DNA of 35,613 bases from Actinomycetes bacterium. GTDB taxonomy: Bacteria > Actinomycetota > Coriobacteriia > Coriobacteriales > JAEZZM01. Below the pieces are notes generated by a model that saw only the letters and a program-made list of their open reading frames with translations, had not been told where the DNA came from and searched no databases. Both the position numbers and the translations under genes were made by a program. This document shows positions 23,969-32,695 of this stretch, piece by piece. How positions within the stretch are numbered: the first letter of the stretch is position 1; every line of letters begins with the position of its first letter. The DNA lies in the NCBI GenBank assembly GCA_023418575.1, contig JAEZZM010000008.1:1-35613 (forward strand), read 5' to 3'.

Positions 23969-25306
23969 CTATAAAAGACCATCTTTGTTAAGCTCTTCTA
24001 GCAGGCTCTTAGCCAAATCAAGATAATGATCCCAGGCGGTATTACGCTTGGTATAACCAGCCTTTTTATAGTCTCCACTATCCTCTATAGCAGGAAGGCC
24101 TTCAAGATCAAGCAAGTTTTGGCTTGAGAGAACCTTTTCCTTTAAGGCATCCATGGCCACATTAAAACCAATGCGACTAGGTTCTTCATAAAAGATTGAA
24201 TCATATTTAGACAAACCATGGAACTTCTTATTTGCCTCAAAACTAATTTCTTTGGGATCTGCTGGGAAGAACTCATCATAGTGCAGGTCAACAATCTTTT
24301 TGTTTTCAACAACCAGTTTTAAGCTTCCGATAAGACCATCATCTTCAAACTTCTTATTAAGTATATATGCCCTGGGGCCCTTAAATTCTGAGCTGGGTTT
24401 CAAGCTTTCTGATACTTTTTGAGCCAAAGGTAGCATGGATTGCTGAATAGAATTTGAAGCTCCTGATACCGTATCAAAGTCTCCCACCAGGCTTTGTTTA
24501 TCTAACATCTGCTGCTCAACCAGCAATACAGATTCAATCCAAGCTGCGCCCTTTTTCTCTTTCATGGTCTTATTGTATTCACTATTTCTTTTATTTTGAT
24601 TCTGATAAAGACGTAGATAATAATTTGGGCGAGCAGTCTCATTAAATTGAACAAAGGCTATATTATTATCTGCATCCTTAATGAGCTCAAAGATACCCAT
24701 ATGTCCTTGTCTAAAGCGCTCTTCTGCCTTGTAATAGTCACCTTTAATTAAACCCTCTTTTGGACTTGCGTCCCACGGATATGCTTCTTGGTCATTGGGG
24801 TAAGGAGTATATGCTTGCTCAGAACTTTTGTTTGAGCTTTGATCTGTTTGCTTTGTAGCTGCATCTTTTTTAGTTGTAGCTAAGTCTTCTTCCTTGGCTC
24901 CCGCTTTCTGTAAGGCTTGAGCAGTAGCTTCAAGAAGTGCATGTGAGCTAATTGTTGCTCCAGATATAGCATCAAGATCAAGCCTTTGTGTTTCTACAAT
25001 TTTTTGACTGAGCTCATCTATAGCCTTATCGCCAAGGCCTTGTGTCTCTGTATTTTGGCTTGTAATCTTGGTAATTTTTCCTTGAGCTAAGCTAATCTCA
25101 ACTTTTACTAATCCCTGCTTGCCACTTGCCTCGCCAGAATAATTTCCATCATTAAGATTCATTTGATCTATAGTTTTGGAGCTTTGGGGTCCTGAACATG
25201 CAAGAATTGTAAAACTTGCAAGCATAGCACTAAGGCATAGAATGACGTTTCTTTTTAGCTTGCTGTTTCGCCCGGTAGAACACTTTAGCTTTTCTGAGAT
25301 ATGCAT
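23969..25306 (-). CDS. FMN_bind-domain lipoprotein, multi-domain
   Basis: This 445-residue exported lipoprotein has a basic N-terminus, a hydrophobic signal and a lipobox-like ILAC with C37. The first FMN_bind domain (about 52-135) carries the flavin-attachment motif D-A-I-SGAT (115-118). A second, more divergent domain ends in D-T-V-SGAS (281-284), and a third related segment (about 310-420) lacks the attachment motif. In the family, FMN is linked covalently to the Thr or Ser of this motif by the ApbE flavin transferase, and such proteins carry electrons outside the membrane (for example PplA of Listeria, with two domains). ATG 25306 follows AAGGAGGG. It lies upstream of the LuxR gene on the same strand. 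A role in extracellular electron transfer is an inference. Confidence 0.82.
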   Translation of the reverse strand: MHISEKLKCSTGRNSKLKRNVILCLSAMLASFTILACSGPQSSKTIDQMNLNDGNYSGEASGKQGLVKVEISLAQGKITKITSQNTETQGLGDKAIDELSQKIVETQRLDLDAISGATISSHALLEATAQALQKAGAKEEDLATTKKDAATKQTDQSSNKSSEQAYTPYPNDQEAYPWDASPKEGLIKGDYYKAEERFRQGHMGIFELIKDADNNIAFVQFNETARPNYYLRLYQNQNKRNSEYNKTMKEKKGAAWIESVLLVEQQMLDKQSLVGDFDTVSGASNSIQQSMLPLAQKVSESLKPSSEFKGPRAYILNKKFEDDGLIGSLKLVVENKKIVDLHYDEFFPADPKEISFEANKKFHGLSKYDSIFYEEPSRIGFNVAMDALKEKVLSSQNLLDLEGLPAIEDSGDYKKAGYTKRNTAWDHYLDLAKSLLEELNKDGLL

Positions 25307-25341
25307 AATCCCTCCTTGTACCTAGTTCATGACTATGTTTT

Positions 25342-25370
25342 AACAAGATATTAGACGAGCAGATCTTGTT
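25342..25370. promoter_or_regulatory. Inverted repeat over the promoter of the FMN_bind lipoprotein gene
   Basis: AACAAGAT and ATCTTGTT form a perfect 8-bp inverted repeat with a 13-bp spacer, 36-64 bp before the start codon. A TAATAT -10 box on the minus strand lies inside it, and there is no good -35 box. It is a candidate operator. Confidence 0.45.
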
Positions 25371-25500
25371 TGCTCTTTGCGTGAACTTCTAAGCCACAGA
25401 GCAAGGCAAAGAACCTGTGCCTAATACACAGCTTAAAAATATGGCTCTTTTCTTGGTAGGTACAAAATGTACTGTTTTGCTTAAATACAGGTAAATGGGA

Positions 25501-25547
25501 TAAAAATACCCCCAGTACCTAAAGCTCTGGGCTAGGTCTGGGGGTAT
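25501..25547 (-). terminator. Terminator after the SHIRT/B-repeat surface protein gene
   Basis: On the minus strand ATACCCCCAG pairs with CTGGGGGTAT, with an inner CCTA/TAGG stem, and is followed by TTTTTATC. It lies about 60 bp after the stop codon. Confidence 0.85.
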
Positions 25548-25605
25548 CTTAATAATCTTAAGCTTTTTGATCTCTTAAGGCTTTAAGGCGTTTAACCCTT
25601 CTTTC

Positions 25606-28600
25606 TTAAGCCTTCTTTCTTCTTAGTGCATATCCTGCACTAAGAATTAAAGCTGAGCTGAGTGCTAGGCCTGAAGCAAGTGCCTTGCTACTTGTATCAG
25701 CAGTCTTAGGTAGTCTCTTATAGTGATCTACCTTAGGAGCCTCTTTTGGAGTCTCAGGGCTTGGCACTACAGGCTGAGCTGGAACCTCTGGGTTTATTGG
25801 TGTAACTGGCTTTTCAGGCTCTACTGGTGTTACAGGCTTTTCTGGATCTGGCTTAGGATCTGGATCTTTTGGCTTCTTTTTCCAGATAGCATAAACAGTT
25901 ATATTACCGTTTACGGGAGTACCACTAGTAAAGCTTTCACCATTTCCATCAGGATCTGTATTCCACTCAACAAATTCCCAGCATCCATCCTCATCACAAG
26001 GGCGTGTTGGATCATTAGGGTGTTTGTTTCCTACACTAGTGCCCTTCTCAATACCTGGAACCTTAGAGTAGTCCTCTGATGGAGGATTGGGGTAATTGTG
26101 CTTGTAGATTACCGTTACTTTCTCAGGTGTTATAGGCTGATCTGGATCAGGATTGGGTTTTGGATCTGGATCGGGATCCTTTGGAGTTTTCTTCCACTGA
26201 GCATAAACAGTAATGTCATCTTCTACTGGAGTACTGCTTGTAAATGTTTTTCCATTTCCATCTGGATCAGTATTCCAACCTGTAAATTCCCAGCATCCAT
26301 CATCATCACAAGGGCGTGTTGGATCATTGGGGTGTTGATCTTTAACAATGCTACCCTTATCAAGATTAGGCACCTTAGAGTATTCCTCTGATGGAGGATT
26401 GGGGTAATTGTGCTTATAGATAACCGTTACTTTCTTGGGTGTTATAGGCTGATCTGGATCCGGAGAAGGTTCTGGATTAGGATCACTTGGCACCCAAGTA
26501 CCTGTAAATACAACGTTGTCATTGTTAATCGTGTCAGACTCTTTATCCCAAGACTTGAAGGTCCAAACCTTCATTGTTCCGTCCTCTTGAGGAACTTCAA
26601 TACGAGTCTTTCCTGGTGCTGTAGGCTGAACAGGTGTGCCGTTCGCCTTGCCGCCAACTGTAGGTGGCAAGTACTTCAAGACTTCTTGAGGTACTGGAGA
26701 TCCATCACTCGTATTGAACTTATGGATCACAAAATAAGTAAGGGCTGTTGAGGGAACTTCCTTATGAGAAGACCAGGTACCGGTAAAGGTTACATTATCA
26801 TTGTTGATTCTGTCCTTTTGCTTATCCCACGACTTAAAGGTCCAAACAATGGTGCTTCCATCATCTTGTGGAATTCTTACTACAGTCTGTTCGGGAGCTG
26901 TTGGGCTTACCTCTTCCCCATTAGCCTTACCACTTACATTTTTGGGAGTAAGTTTAGTTACCTGATCAGGAAGCTTAGAGCCATCTTCAGCAACAAAGTT
27001 ATGCTTCACAAAGTAGGTAAGAGGAGTTGAAGGAATTACCTTCTGGAAGATCCAGGTACCAGTAAAGAGGTTTGGTCCCTGGCGATTAACGGTGATCTTA
27101 TCGTTATCATAGCCCTGGAAAATCCAGCGACCCTGCTCTTCTGGAACTTCTACTGTGGTTCTGCTTGGTTGGGCAGCAGTAACCTCTGTACCTAAGTCAA
27201 CTTCCTCTCCAACAGGTCTAAGGCCAGCAGGCTTATCAGTCACAAGATTATTAATAGAAGTTGGAAGCTCTTTATCATCAGTTCCGCTTACAAACTTGTA
27301 TGAATAAGATTTTCTTTCTACTACATATTCCCATTCACCGATAAGAACATTATCAGCCGCATCAGCCTTAAGAGTGAGAGGTGAATTGGTATAGGCAGAA
27401 AATACCCACTTGCCAGTCTCATCAGGATATTCATTTTGAGTTGGATTGTCGGCCTGCACTGAATCACCTACATAGTGATCTCCCTGAACCGCAGGAGCAA
27501 AACCCTGGATTGCATCAGGCAAGGTCTTTGCACTTCCAGCCTTAGCAACATATCTGTAGCTGTAATTAGTTTTAGCCACAAAGTTCCAAGTACCAACAAA
27601 TTTGTTGTCTCCGCCACGTGTAAGGGTAAGGCTTTGCTTATCATAGCTATTAAAGGTCCACTTACCATCTTCAACTTTAACTTCAGTACGTGAAGGATTG
27701 TCTGGACTTACATCAGTACCAAGATTTCCGTTTTTATCGTCTGGAATTAAACCGCCATCTTTAACCTTCTTAGTAAGAATATCTGGTAGTCCACGACCAG
27801 CTGAGGGGTCAGCTTTAAATTCATGGGTGTAAGGAACACTCTCAGGAGCATAGGCCCAATAACCAATGAACTTGTTTTCTCCGCCCTTAGTTACAGTCAA
27901 ACTATTATCTTTATAGTTAACAAAAGTCCAAGTACCCGTAGCATCTTGGTAACTTTCCTTCTTGGGCTTATCAGCCGTTACAGGATCATCTACATAGTAC
28001 TCGCTACCATTTGAATCTGGCAGGAACTCTGCGCCATTAATAACCTGAGGCAAGGTTTGAGTTACACCTTGAGCAGCTTGATACTCATAGCTAATACGTT
28101 CTTTATCTTTTTCTTTCCAGATTGCATAAACAGTGGTGTTATCAGTAATAGGCGTGGAGCTGGTAAACATGCCGTCTTCATTATTAGGATCATGATCTTT
28201 GTCTGTATGCCAGCCCACGAATGTCCACTTTTTGTTATCGGGACCATCAGGACGGGTTGGGTTGCTTGGATGATTTTTTCCAGTAGTACCATCTTTAGGA
28301 ATTTTATTTACAACCTTATGGTCTTCTGTTTCTTTACTTGGGTAATTTAGTTTGTAATTTACACGATAAAGGCGCTCCCACTCACCCACAAATTTGTTCT
28401 CACCATCTTTAACGGTGAGCTCGGTTGCTGGCTGATCATTATGACTGTAGCCATTAAATTTCCAGTCATATTCACCAACTGTAAGCTCCGTTACTGGAGT
28501 AGCTTCCTTACCAGGTCCCTTAGCTGTAACTTGAGCGTCAATCTCATGCTGTTCTGGATCTGGCAAAAGATCGGTAATATCCGTGGGTAGAGGCACATTA

Positions 28601-29919
28601 TCTTTGCCGATAAATTCGTAGCTCACTGTACCTTTTTTAGCAACAGGTTCACCGGTACGTTTCCAAACACCAATGAATTTATTTACTTTAGGATCATTAT
28701 TATCGTTGTAATCAGAAGCTTTAAAGCTCTTAGTCATCGAAAGGTTGCTATCCTCAGTTGCACCTTCGTTATTAGTCATCCAACCAACGAAAGTCCACTG
28801 TGATCCATCAACATCAGAAGTAACTGTGGTATCTCCTACACTTTTAGCATCAACCTTATCGCCAAATCCATATTCCTGGTTAAGTTCCTTAGCTTTATCC
28901 TTAATATCGCTGGGTAATTCAATGCTGCTATCTTGAGAAAGATATTCATACTTAACAGGAATCTTTAGCTCTACCAGCTTAATTTCGAACCTGTAGTTTA
29001 TTGTTGCCCTCGCATCATCGTTCAGACTCTGGGCTTCATACTCTAAAGTTATATCGGTACGACGATCATTTGCAAGAATGTATCCTAGCCAAAGTGATTT
29101 TTTAAGATCCGCCTCATATCCAGTGGTTCTTAACGGAGTAAGATTCTCTGGTATATTATGCCTAGCTAAATCATCCGAAGTAATCGGATTATTTAAATCA
29201 ATGCTCCAGCTTTTAGTGGTATTTTGATCCGCAACATATTCTACAGGCTTATCTACCATAACGGCAGCAATACGCACTCCCTTGCCTACTTTTCCATACT
29301 TCTTGGAATCACCTGCAATCTTCTCTGTTGTAGCATCAGCTTCTGACACAAATATAGCTGGTAGCTTCTTAAAGCCAGTATTTATTCTACTTGAAACATC
29401 TGCGTTTTTAAATGTTTCTCTTATGTATTCTCCCTCTTTCTTTAGTTCTTCTGTAATCTTTTCATATATTGGAAGAATAGGATCATTTTCTTGTATATCT
29501 GCTGGTAGAAATTGTTCTACAAGTTTCATTTTCTCAGAATATTTTTTTTCTTTTATATCCTCTCCAGATGAATATGAAAAGAACTTTTCTGTAGCAGCAC
29601 CAGACAAGCCGTCTTTATATTTACCCTGATCTATCTTATCTTTATAGACGACTGCATAGTTAGAGAGGGTATCAACTGAAATCCATTTATTTGGACCAAT
29701 CAAATTCTTTAGGCTAGTATCCTTTCTCTTATCAAATTTTGCAGTCAGGGAATCATCTGCAATTATTTTTACCTCTGCTCCCACCAAGAATCCCGGGAAT
29801 CCTTCAGCCGCATATGCCTTTTGCAAGCCAAAAGGAACCATAGTCCCCACCAGCAATACTGTCATAGCAAGTGCCAGCAGCTTTTTGAATCTTGAAGAAT
29901 CATGCTTCTTACTATTCAT
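25606..29919 (-). CDS. LPxTG-anchored surface protein with SHIRT-like and B-repeat domains
   Basis: This cell-wall anchored protein has 1437 residues from ATG 29919; GGGAAGG sits five bases before it, so the in-frame GTG at 29934 is rejected. A signal peptide ends near AYA-AEG (about residue 37). An N-terminal region of about 280 residues has no recognisable domain and may bind the ligand. About eight SHIRT-like domains follow, each starting with Y-x-[YF] and ELP/LP and ending with F-x-G-x-W. One InlB B-repeat-like domain is placed among them, and two more near-identical B-repeats (period 104 residues) follow, separated by Asp/Pro linkers. The end is RLPKTADT, a hydrophobic helix and RRKK, the sortase signal. 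SHIRT stalks are known as long rigid spacers in streptococcal adhesins; adhesion here is inferred. Confidence 0.88.
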   Translation of the reverse strand: MNSKKHDSSRFKKLLALAMTVLLVGTMVPFGLQKAYAAEGFPGFLVGAEVKIIADDSLTAKFDKRKDTSLKNLIGPNKWISVDTLSNYAVVYKDKIDQGKYKDGLSGAATEKFFSYSSGEDIKEKKYSEKMKLVEQFLPADIQENDPILPIYEKITEELKKEGEYIRETFKNADVSSRINTGFKKLPAIFVSEADATTEKIAGDSKKYGKVGKGVRIAAVMVDKPVEYVADQNTTKSWSIDLNNPITSDDLARHNIPENLTPLRTTGYEADLKKSLWLGYILANDRRTDITLEYEAQSLNDDARATINYRFEIKLVELKIPVKYEYLSQDSSIELPSDIKDKAKELNQEYGFGDKVDAKSVGDTTVTSDVDGSQWTFVGWMTNNEGATEDSNLSMTKSFKASDYNDNNDPKVNKFIGVWKRTGEPVAKKGTVSYEFIGKDNVPLPTDITDLLPDPEQHEIDAQVTAKGPGKEATPVTELTVGEYDWKFNGYSHNDQPATELTVKDGENKFVGEWERLYRVNYKLNYPSKETEDHKVVNKIPKDGTTGKNHPSNPTRPDGPDNKKWTFVGWHTDKDHDPNNEDGMFTSSTPITDNTTVYAIWKEKDKERISYEYQAAQGVTQTLPQVINGAEFLPDSNGSEYYVDDPVTADKPKKESYQDATGTWTFVNYKDNSLTVTKGGENKFIGYWAYAPESVPYTHEFKADPSAGRGLPDILTKKVKDGGLIPDDKNGNLGTDVSPDNPSRTEVKVEDGKWTFNSYDKQSLTLTRGGDNKFVGTWNFVAKTNYSYRYVAKAGSAKTLPDAIQGFAPAVQGDHYVGDSVQADNPTQNEYPDETGKWVFSAYTNSPLTLKADAADNVLIGEWEYVVERKSYSYKFVSGTDDKELPTSINNLVTDKPAGLRPVGEEVDLGTEVTAAQPSRTTVEVPEEQGRWIFQGYDNDKITVNRQGPNLFTGTWIFQKVIPSTPLTYFVKHNFVAEDGSKLPDQVTKLTPKNVSGKANGEEVSPTAPEQTVVRIPQDDGSTIVWTFKSWDKQKDRINNDNVTFTGTWSSHKEVPSTALTYFVIHKFNTSDGSPVPQEVLKYLPPTVGGKANGTPVQPTAPGKTRIEVPQEDGTMKVWTFKSWDKESDTINNDNVVFTGTWVPSDPNPEPSPDPDQPITPKKVTVIYKHNYPNPPSEEYSKVPNLDKGSIVKDQHPNDPTRPCDDDGCWEFTGWNTDPDGNGKTFTSSTPVEDDITVYAQWKKTPKDPDPDPKPNPDPDQPITPEKVTVIYKHNYPNPPSEDYSKVPGIEKGTSVGNKHPNDPTRPCDEDGCWEFVEWNTDPDGNGESFTSGTPVNGNITVYAIWKKKPKDPDPKPDPEKPVTPVEPEKPVTPINPEVPAQPVVPSPETPKEAPKVDHYKRLPKTADTSSKALASGLALSSALILSAGYALRRKKA
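25860..26437 (-). repeat. Two B-repeat units with a 312-bp period
   Basis: The two C-terminal B-repeats of the surface protein are nearly identical in DNA (compare the GGGGTAATTGTGCTT blocks near 26090 and 26402). Each encodes VTVIYKHNYPNPPSE, C-D-x-D-G-C and a Pro/Asp linker. Confidence 0.8.
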
Positions 29920-30226
29920 ACAAACCTTCCCCACATCAAAGGATTTAGCTTTACCATTTCATAAGACAGACAGCTCAAGGCCTTCTTGCACAGGGCAGAA
30001 GACCTTCTTTAGTTATCTTGTATGTTTAGATCTATATGCACGCTTGTATTTAAAACCATGATGTACATATAAATCCATATATTTATAGACAGTTAAAGAA
30101 TACAGCATTTTGAGTTTAGACATGTGTAAAAATTTTAAAAAAGCTTGAAAGCTTTATCTTACACATAACAACTTCATCTGCTGAAGCATCTGTTGAAACC
30201 TACGTAAAGCTCAAATACAACTAAGC
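29920..30226. other. Intergenic region between rarD and the surface protein gene
   Basis: These 307 bp are AT-rich and contain no credible gene. A small terminator hairpin for the rarD transcript lies near 30131-30155. The rest is the upstream region and leader of the surface protein gene, with several AT-rich boxes but no convincing spaced promoter. Confidence 0.45.
30131..30155 (-). terminator. Probable terminator after rarD
   Basis: On the minus strand AAAGC pairs with GCTTT (short stem, possibly 7 bp with a tight loop), followed by a long T/A-rich tail. It lies about 70 bp after the stop codon. Confidence 0.4.
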
Positions 30227-31225
30227 CTATCTTCTTGCCAATCTAATGAGCTTTCTTCTCTCATGCAGCTGAATTAAACCATCCAGAATTAGGCATAAGC
30301 AGGCAAGCCAGACTATAGCAGTTCCTATCCATCTTGCAGGCTCACTTGGCTCATGAAAAACAAATACACCTATTAAAAGCTGCATTATAGGTGAAATGTA
30401 TTGTAATAAACCCATTAATCCAAGAGAAATAAAGCGAGCTGCCTGTGCCATCATAACCAAAGGAATCACGGTAAGTATGCCCGCACCAATAAGAAGCAAG
30501 AAATGGGTGGCTATAGCAGCTGAAGAAGCCTGTTCTGCAAACAATATTTGAAAAGAGCTTTGCTTGCTCCAAAGTAGCCAAAGATAATACATAAGTAAAA
30601 ATGGCAGAACAAAGAGGGTTTCAACACTCATTCCCACTACAGCATCTACCTGATGAGCCACCTCTTTTTTGACCAAAGAGTACAAGCCAAAGCTCAGTGG
30701 CAGTCCAATTGAAACCCAAGGTAGCCTTCCCATGCCAATAAGCAAGACCGCAACTGCTAAAACACCAAAAGCAATAGCGTAATTTTGCAGAGGCCTGGTT
30801 TTCTCGCGCAAAATAAGAAGAGCAAGAAGCACTGTAAACAGAGGATTTATAAAATAACCCAAAGCTGCATCTATAGTATGGCCGTGCTGGATTGCATAGA
30901 TATATATGCTCCAATTAGCAACAATTAAAAAGCCAGCGCAGGCTAAGCGCCAAAGGACTTTGGGCTCTTTGAACACCTGAAAAAAGAGCTGGAGCTTTTT
31001 TCGATAAAGCAAAACCGCCAAACAAAAAGCTAAACCCCAAAATGCTCGGTGCACAATAACTTCTAAAGAGTCTGCCGGCTGCAAGTGGTTAAAATACAAA
31101 GGGAAAAATCCCCATATAAAATATACACCAGCAGCTAGCAGCACTCCTTGTATTGATGAGTTTTGCAACCGGCCCGCTTGTTTTTCACTTCTTCTTATTG
31201 AACTTTCTTCTGTCAAATCTTGCAT
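30227..31225 (-). CDS. rarD: EamA family transporter, RarD-like
   Basis: This 332-residue membrane protein has about ten hydrophobic helices after a short cytoplasmic N-terminus. The start of the first helix region, G-V-L-L-A-A-G-V-Y-F-I-W-G-F-F-P-L-Y-F, and the following E-V-I-V-H-R-A-F-W are typical of RarD proteins of the drug/metabolite transporter superfamily. The substrate of RarD is not firmly known. ATG 31225 follows AGGA seven bases upstream. It lies 34 bp after the gene for an exported coiled-coil protein, so the two are probably cotranscribed. Confidence 0.85.
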   Translation of the reverse strand: MQDLTEESSIRRSEKQAGRLQNSSIQGVLLAAGVYFIWGFFPLYFNHLQPADSLEVIVHRAFWGLAFCLAVLLYRKKLQLFFQVFKEPKVLWRLACAGFLIVANWSIYIYAIQHGHTIDAALGYFINPLFTVLLALLILREKTRPLQNYAIAFGVLAVAVLLIGMGRLPWVSIGLPLSFGLYSLVKKEVAHQVDAVVGMSVETLFVLPFLLMYYLWLLWSKQSSFQILFAEQASSAAIATHFLLLIGAGILTVIPLVMMAQAARFISLGLMGLLQYISPIMQLLIGVFVFHEPSEPARWIGTAIVWLACLCLILDGLIQLHERRKLIRLARR

Positions 31226-31259
31226 GATAAATCCTGTAAATACTTTTCATCAGATAAAG

Positions 31260-32495
31260 CTAGGAGCGCTGAAGATCAAAATTTTGGGGGCTGGGTTTGT
31301 CGCCAATCCATAATATTTCAGCATCCTTAGTCTCAATTGAGTACATAACGGTAAAAATATCTCCTGGGTAAAAGTATAGGTCACCCTTTATACCAATAAG
31401 GATCTCTTTACCTTGGATGCTCTCAAAATCTTTGTAAATACCACCTTTGTAGCTCACCTTTGAGCCACCATTTTTCTCAAGGTACACCGGGAGATCTAGT
31501 CGGCCTGCTTCCATAATCTCAGGAGGATCATATAAGACCACTGGAACCTTTATTATGTGATCAAACAGCAGGGTGCAATAAATTTGAGGCTTGGTATTAT
31601 AAACACTCTGCAAATAGGCGTCCTTTACTTCTGGATAAATCTCTGCCTGCTCTCTAAGCTCTTTAAGACTTCCCGCTAGATCTTCAACATAGGCCTTTAC
31701 CTCTTGCTGGGGATCAAGCTTATGCTTTCCAGATTCAATATCTTGAGCGCGCTGAGTAAGAAAATCTGCATAGCTCTTGCCGTCTTTGTAATAACGCAGC
31801 TCACCCTTAAATACATATTTGAACTTTGACTTGCTCTCTTTTTCTATCTTTTCAAGTTCGGCAGCTTGCTTTTGGGCATCTTCTTGCTTTTGTGCAAGAT
31901 TTTCCATAGCTAAAAGACTCTCTTGAGCAAGCTTTTGATCTGCTTCTGGCAAGCTTGTTTGAGCATCTGCAAAGGCTTGCTTAATGGAATTGAGCTCATC
32001 TAAGCCTATCTGATCTTGCTTTTTATTAAAACTCATCTTAAGGCTGGGGCTTTGATCTGCTTGATGAGTCTCACCATTCTTAAGCTGCACTTGCCCATCG
32101 GCGCTTACTGTAAAAATAAGCGGCTCTGGAGCCTCAAAACTTGTGGCATCAGCCGTAATTGGGCTAAATGCCTCAAGACGATAATTTCCCGGAGAAAGGC
32201 CCCGCATGCTAAGCGGCTCATTTTGGTAGTTGCGAGGATCTACCAAGTAGTAGTGAGCGCCCTGATCCTGTGCACTATTTTGCTTCTCAGATTCTTGGCT
32301 GCTGAGCTTAAGCAGAATAGGGCTTGCTTTTTCATTCCAGGACGAATCAATAGAAATTGCAAAAGCAAGATCAATTTTAGTCTCCTGTTTAAATCCGCCC
32401 TTGATGACAAAAACATAGACAGCTCCCAGAACAAGAATCAATACTAGGCATACAGCTATAAGGGCTTTGAGAACGGTATTGCTCTTTTCTTGCAT
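31260..32495 (-). CDS. Exported coiled-coil protein of unknown function
   Basis: This 411-residue protein has a short cytoplasmic N-terminus, one transmembrane helix (about 11-31) and a long extracytoplasmic part. I recognise no family. Residues about 40-145 look like beta-rich modules, about 160-235 form a Gln/Glu/Lys/Ala-rich coiled coil, and the C-terminal part (about 290-405) again looks beta-rich, with no sortase or lipid anchor. ATG 32495 has TTGGAG upstream. The leader contains a perfect 22-bp tandem repeat and a palindrome beside the promoter. It is followed by rarD in the same direction, which suggests, but does not prove, a joint role. Confidence 0.65.
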   Translation of the reverse strand: MQEKSNTVLKALIAVCLVLILVLGAVYVFVIKGGFKQETKIDLAFAISIDSSWNEKASPILLKLSSQESEKQNSAQDQGAHYYLVDPRNYQNEPLSMRGLSPGNYRLEAFSPITADATSFEAPEPLIFTVSADGQVQLKNGETHQADQSPSLKMSFNKKQDQIGLDELNSIKQAFADAQTSLPEADQKLAQESLLAMENLAQKQEDAQKQAAELEKIEKESKSKFKYVFKGELRYYKDGKSYADFLTQRAQDIESGKHKLDPQQEVKAYVEDLAGSLKELREQAEIYPEVKDAYLQSVYNTKPQIYCTLLFDHIIKVPVVLYDPPEIMEAGRLDLPVYLEKNGGSKVSYKGGIYKDFESIQGKEILIGIKGDLYFYPGDIFTVMYSIETKDAEILWIGDKPSPQNFDLQRS

Positions 32496-32507
32496 GAAGG
32501 CTCCAAT

Positions 32508-32551
32508 TCTTAAGCGATTCCAGATACAATCTTAAGCGATTCCAGATACAA
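32508..32551 (-). repeat. Perfect 22-bp tandem repeat in a gene leader
   Basis: Positions 32508-32529 and 32530-32551 are identical 22-mers beginning TCTTAAGCGATT on the plus strand. They lie in the untranslated leader of the exported coiled-coil protein, between the promoter and the ribosome binding site. Confidence 0.9.
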
Positions 32552-32566
32552 ATTTGATTCTAACAC

Positions 32567-32582
32567 CTTAGTACTTACTAAG
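32567..32582. promoter_or_regulatory. Palindrome next to the -10 box
   Basis: CTTAGTA-CT-TACTAAG is a perfect inverted repeat located directly downstream of the predicted -10 box, over the expected transcription start. It is a good position for a repressor. Confidence 0.45.
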
Positions 32583-32611
32583 TTTATCTAATTGAATAAC
32601 TAAACGGACAA
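32583..32611 (-). promoter_or_regulatory. Candidate promoter for the exported coiled-coil protein and rarD
   Basis: On the minus strand TTGTCC (32606-32611) and GATAAA (32583-32588) are spaced 17 bp, about 90 bp before the start codon. Confidence 0.45.
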
Positions 32612-32695
32612 ATGGATAGCTTTATTGGTAGGCTTTTTGAATAGGCTTTCAATATTTGCCATCTTTTAAAACTGTTTTTGGCGATAAGGCAGGTC

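Noticed and set aside
25723..27030. Series of plus-strand ORFs with repeated Trp/Ile/Arg-rich sequence
   Set aside because: They are shadows of the repeats in the surface protein gene on the minus strand.
32016..32447. Plus-strand ORF of 143 codons
   Set aside because: It is antisense to the exported coiled-coil protein gene and has no ribosome binding site or recognisable domain.
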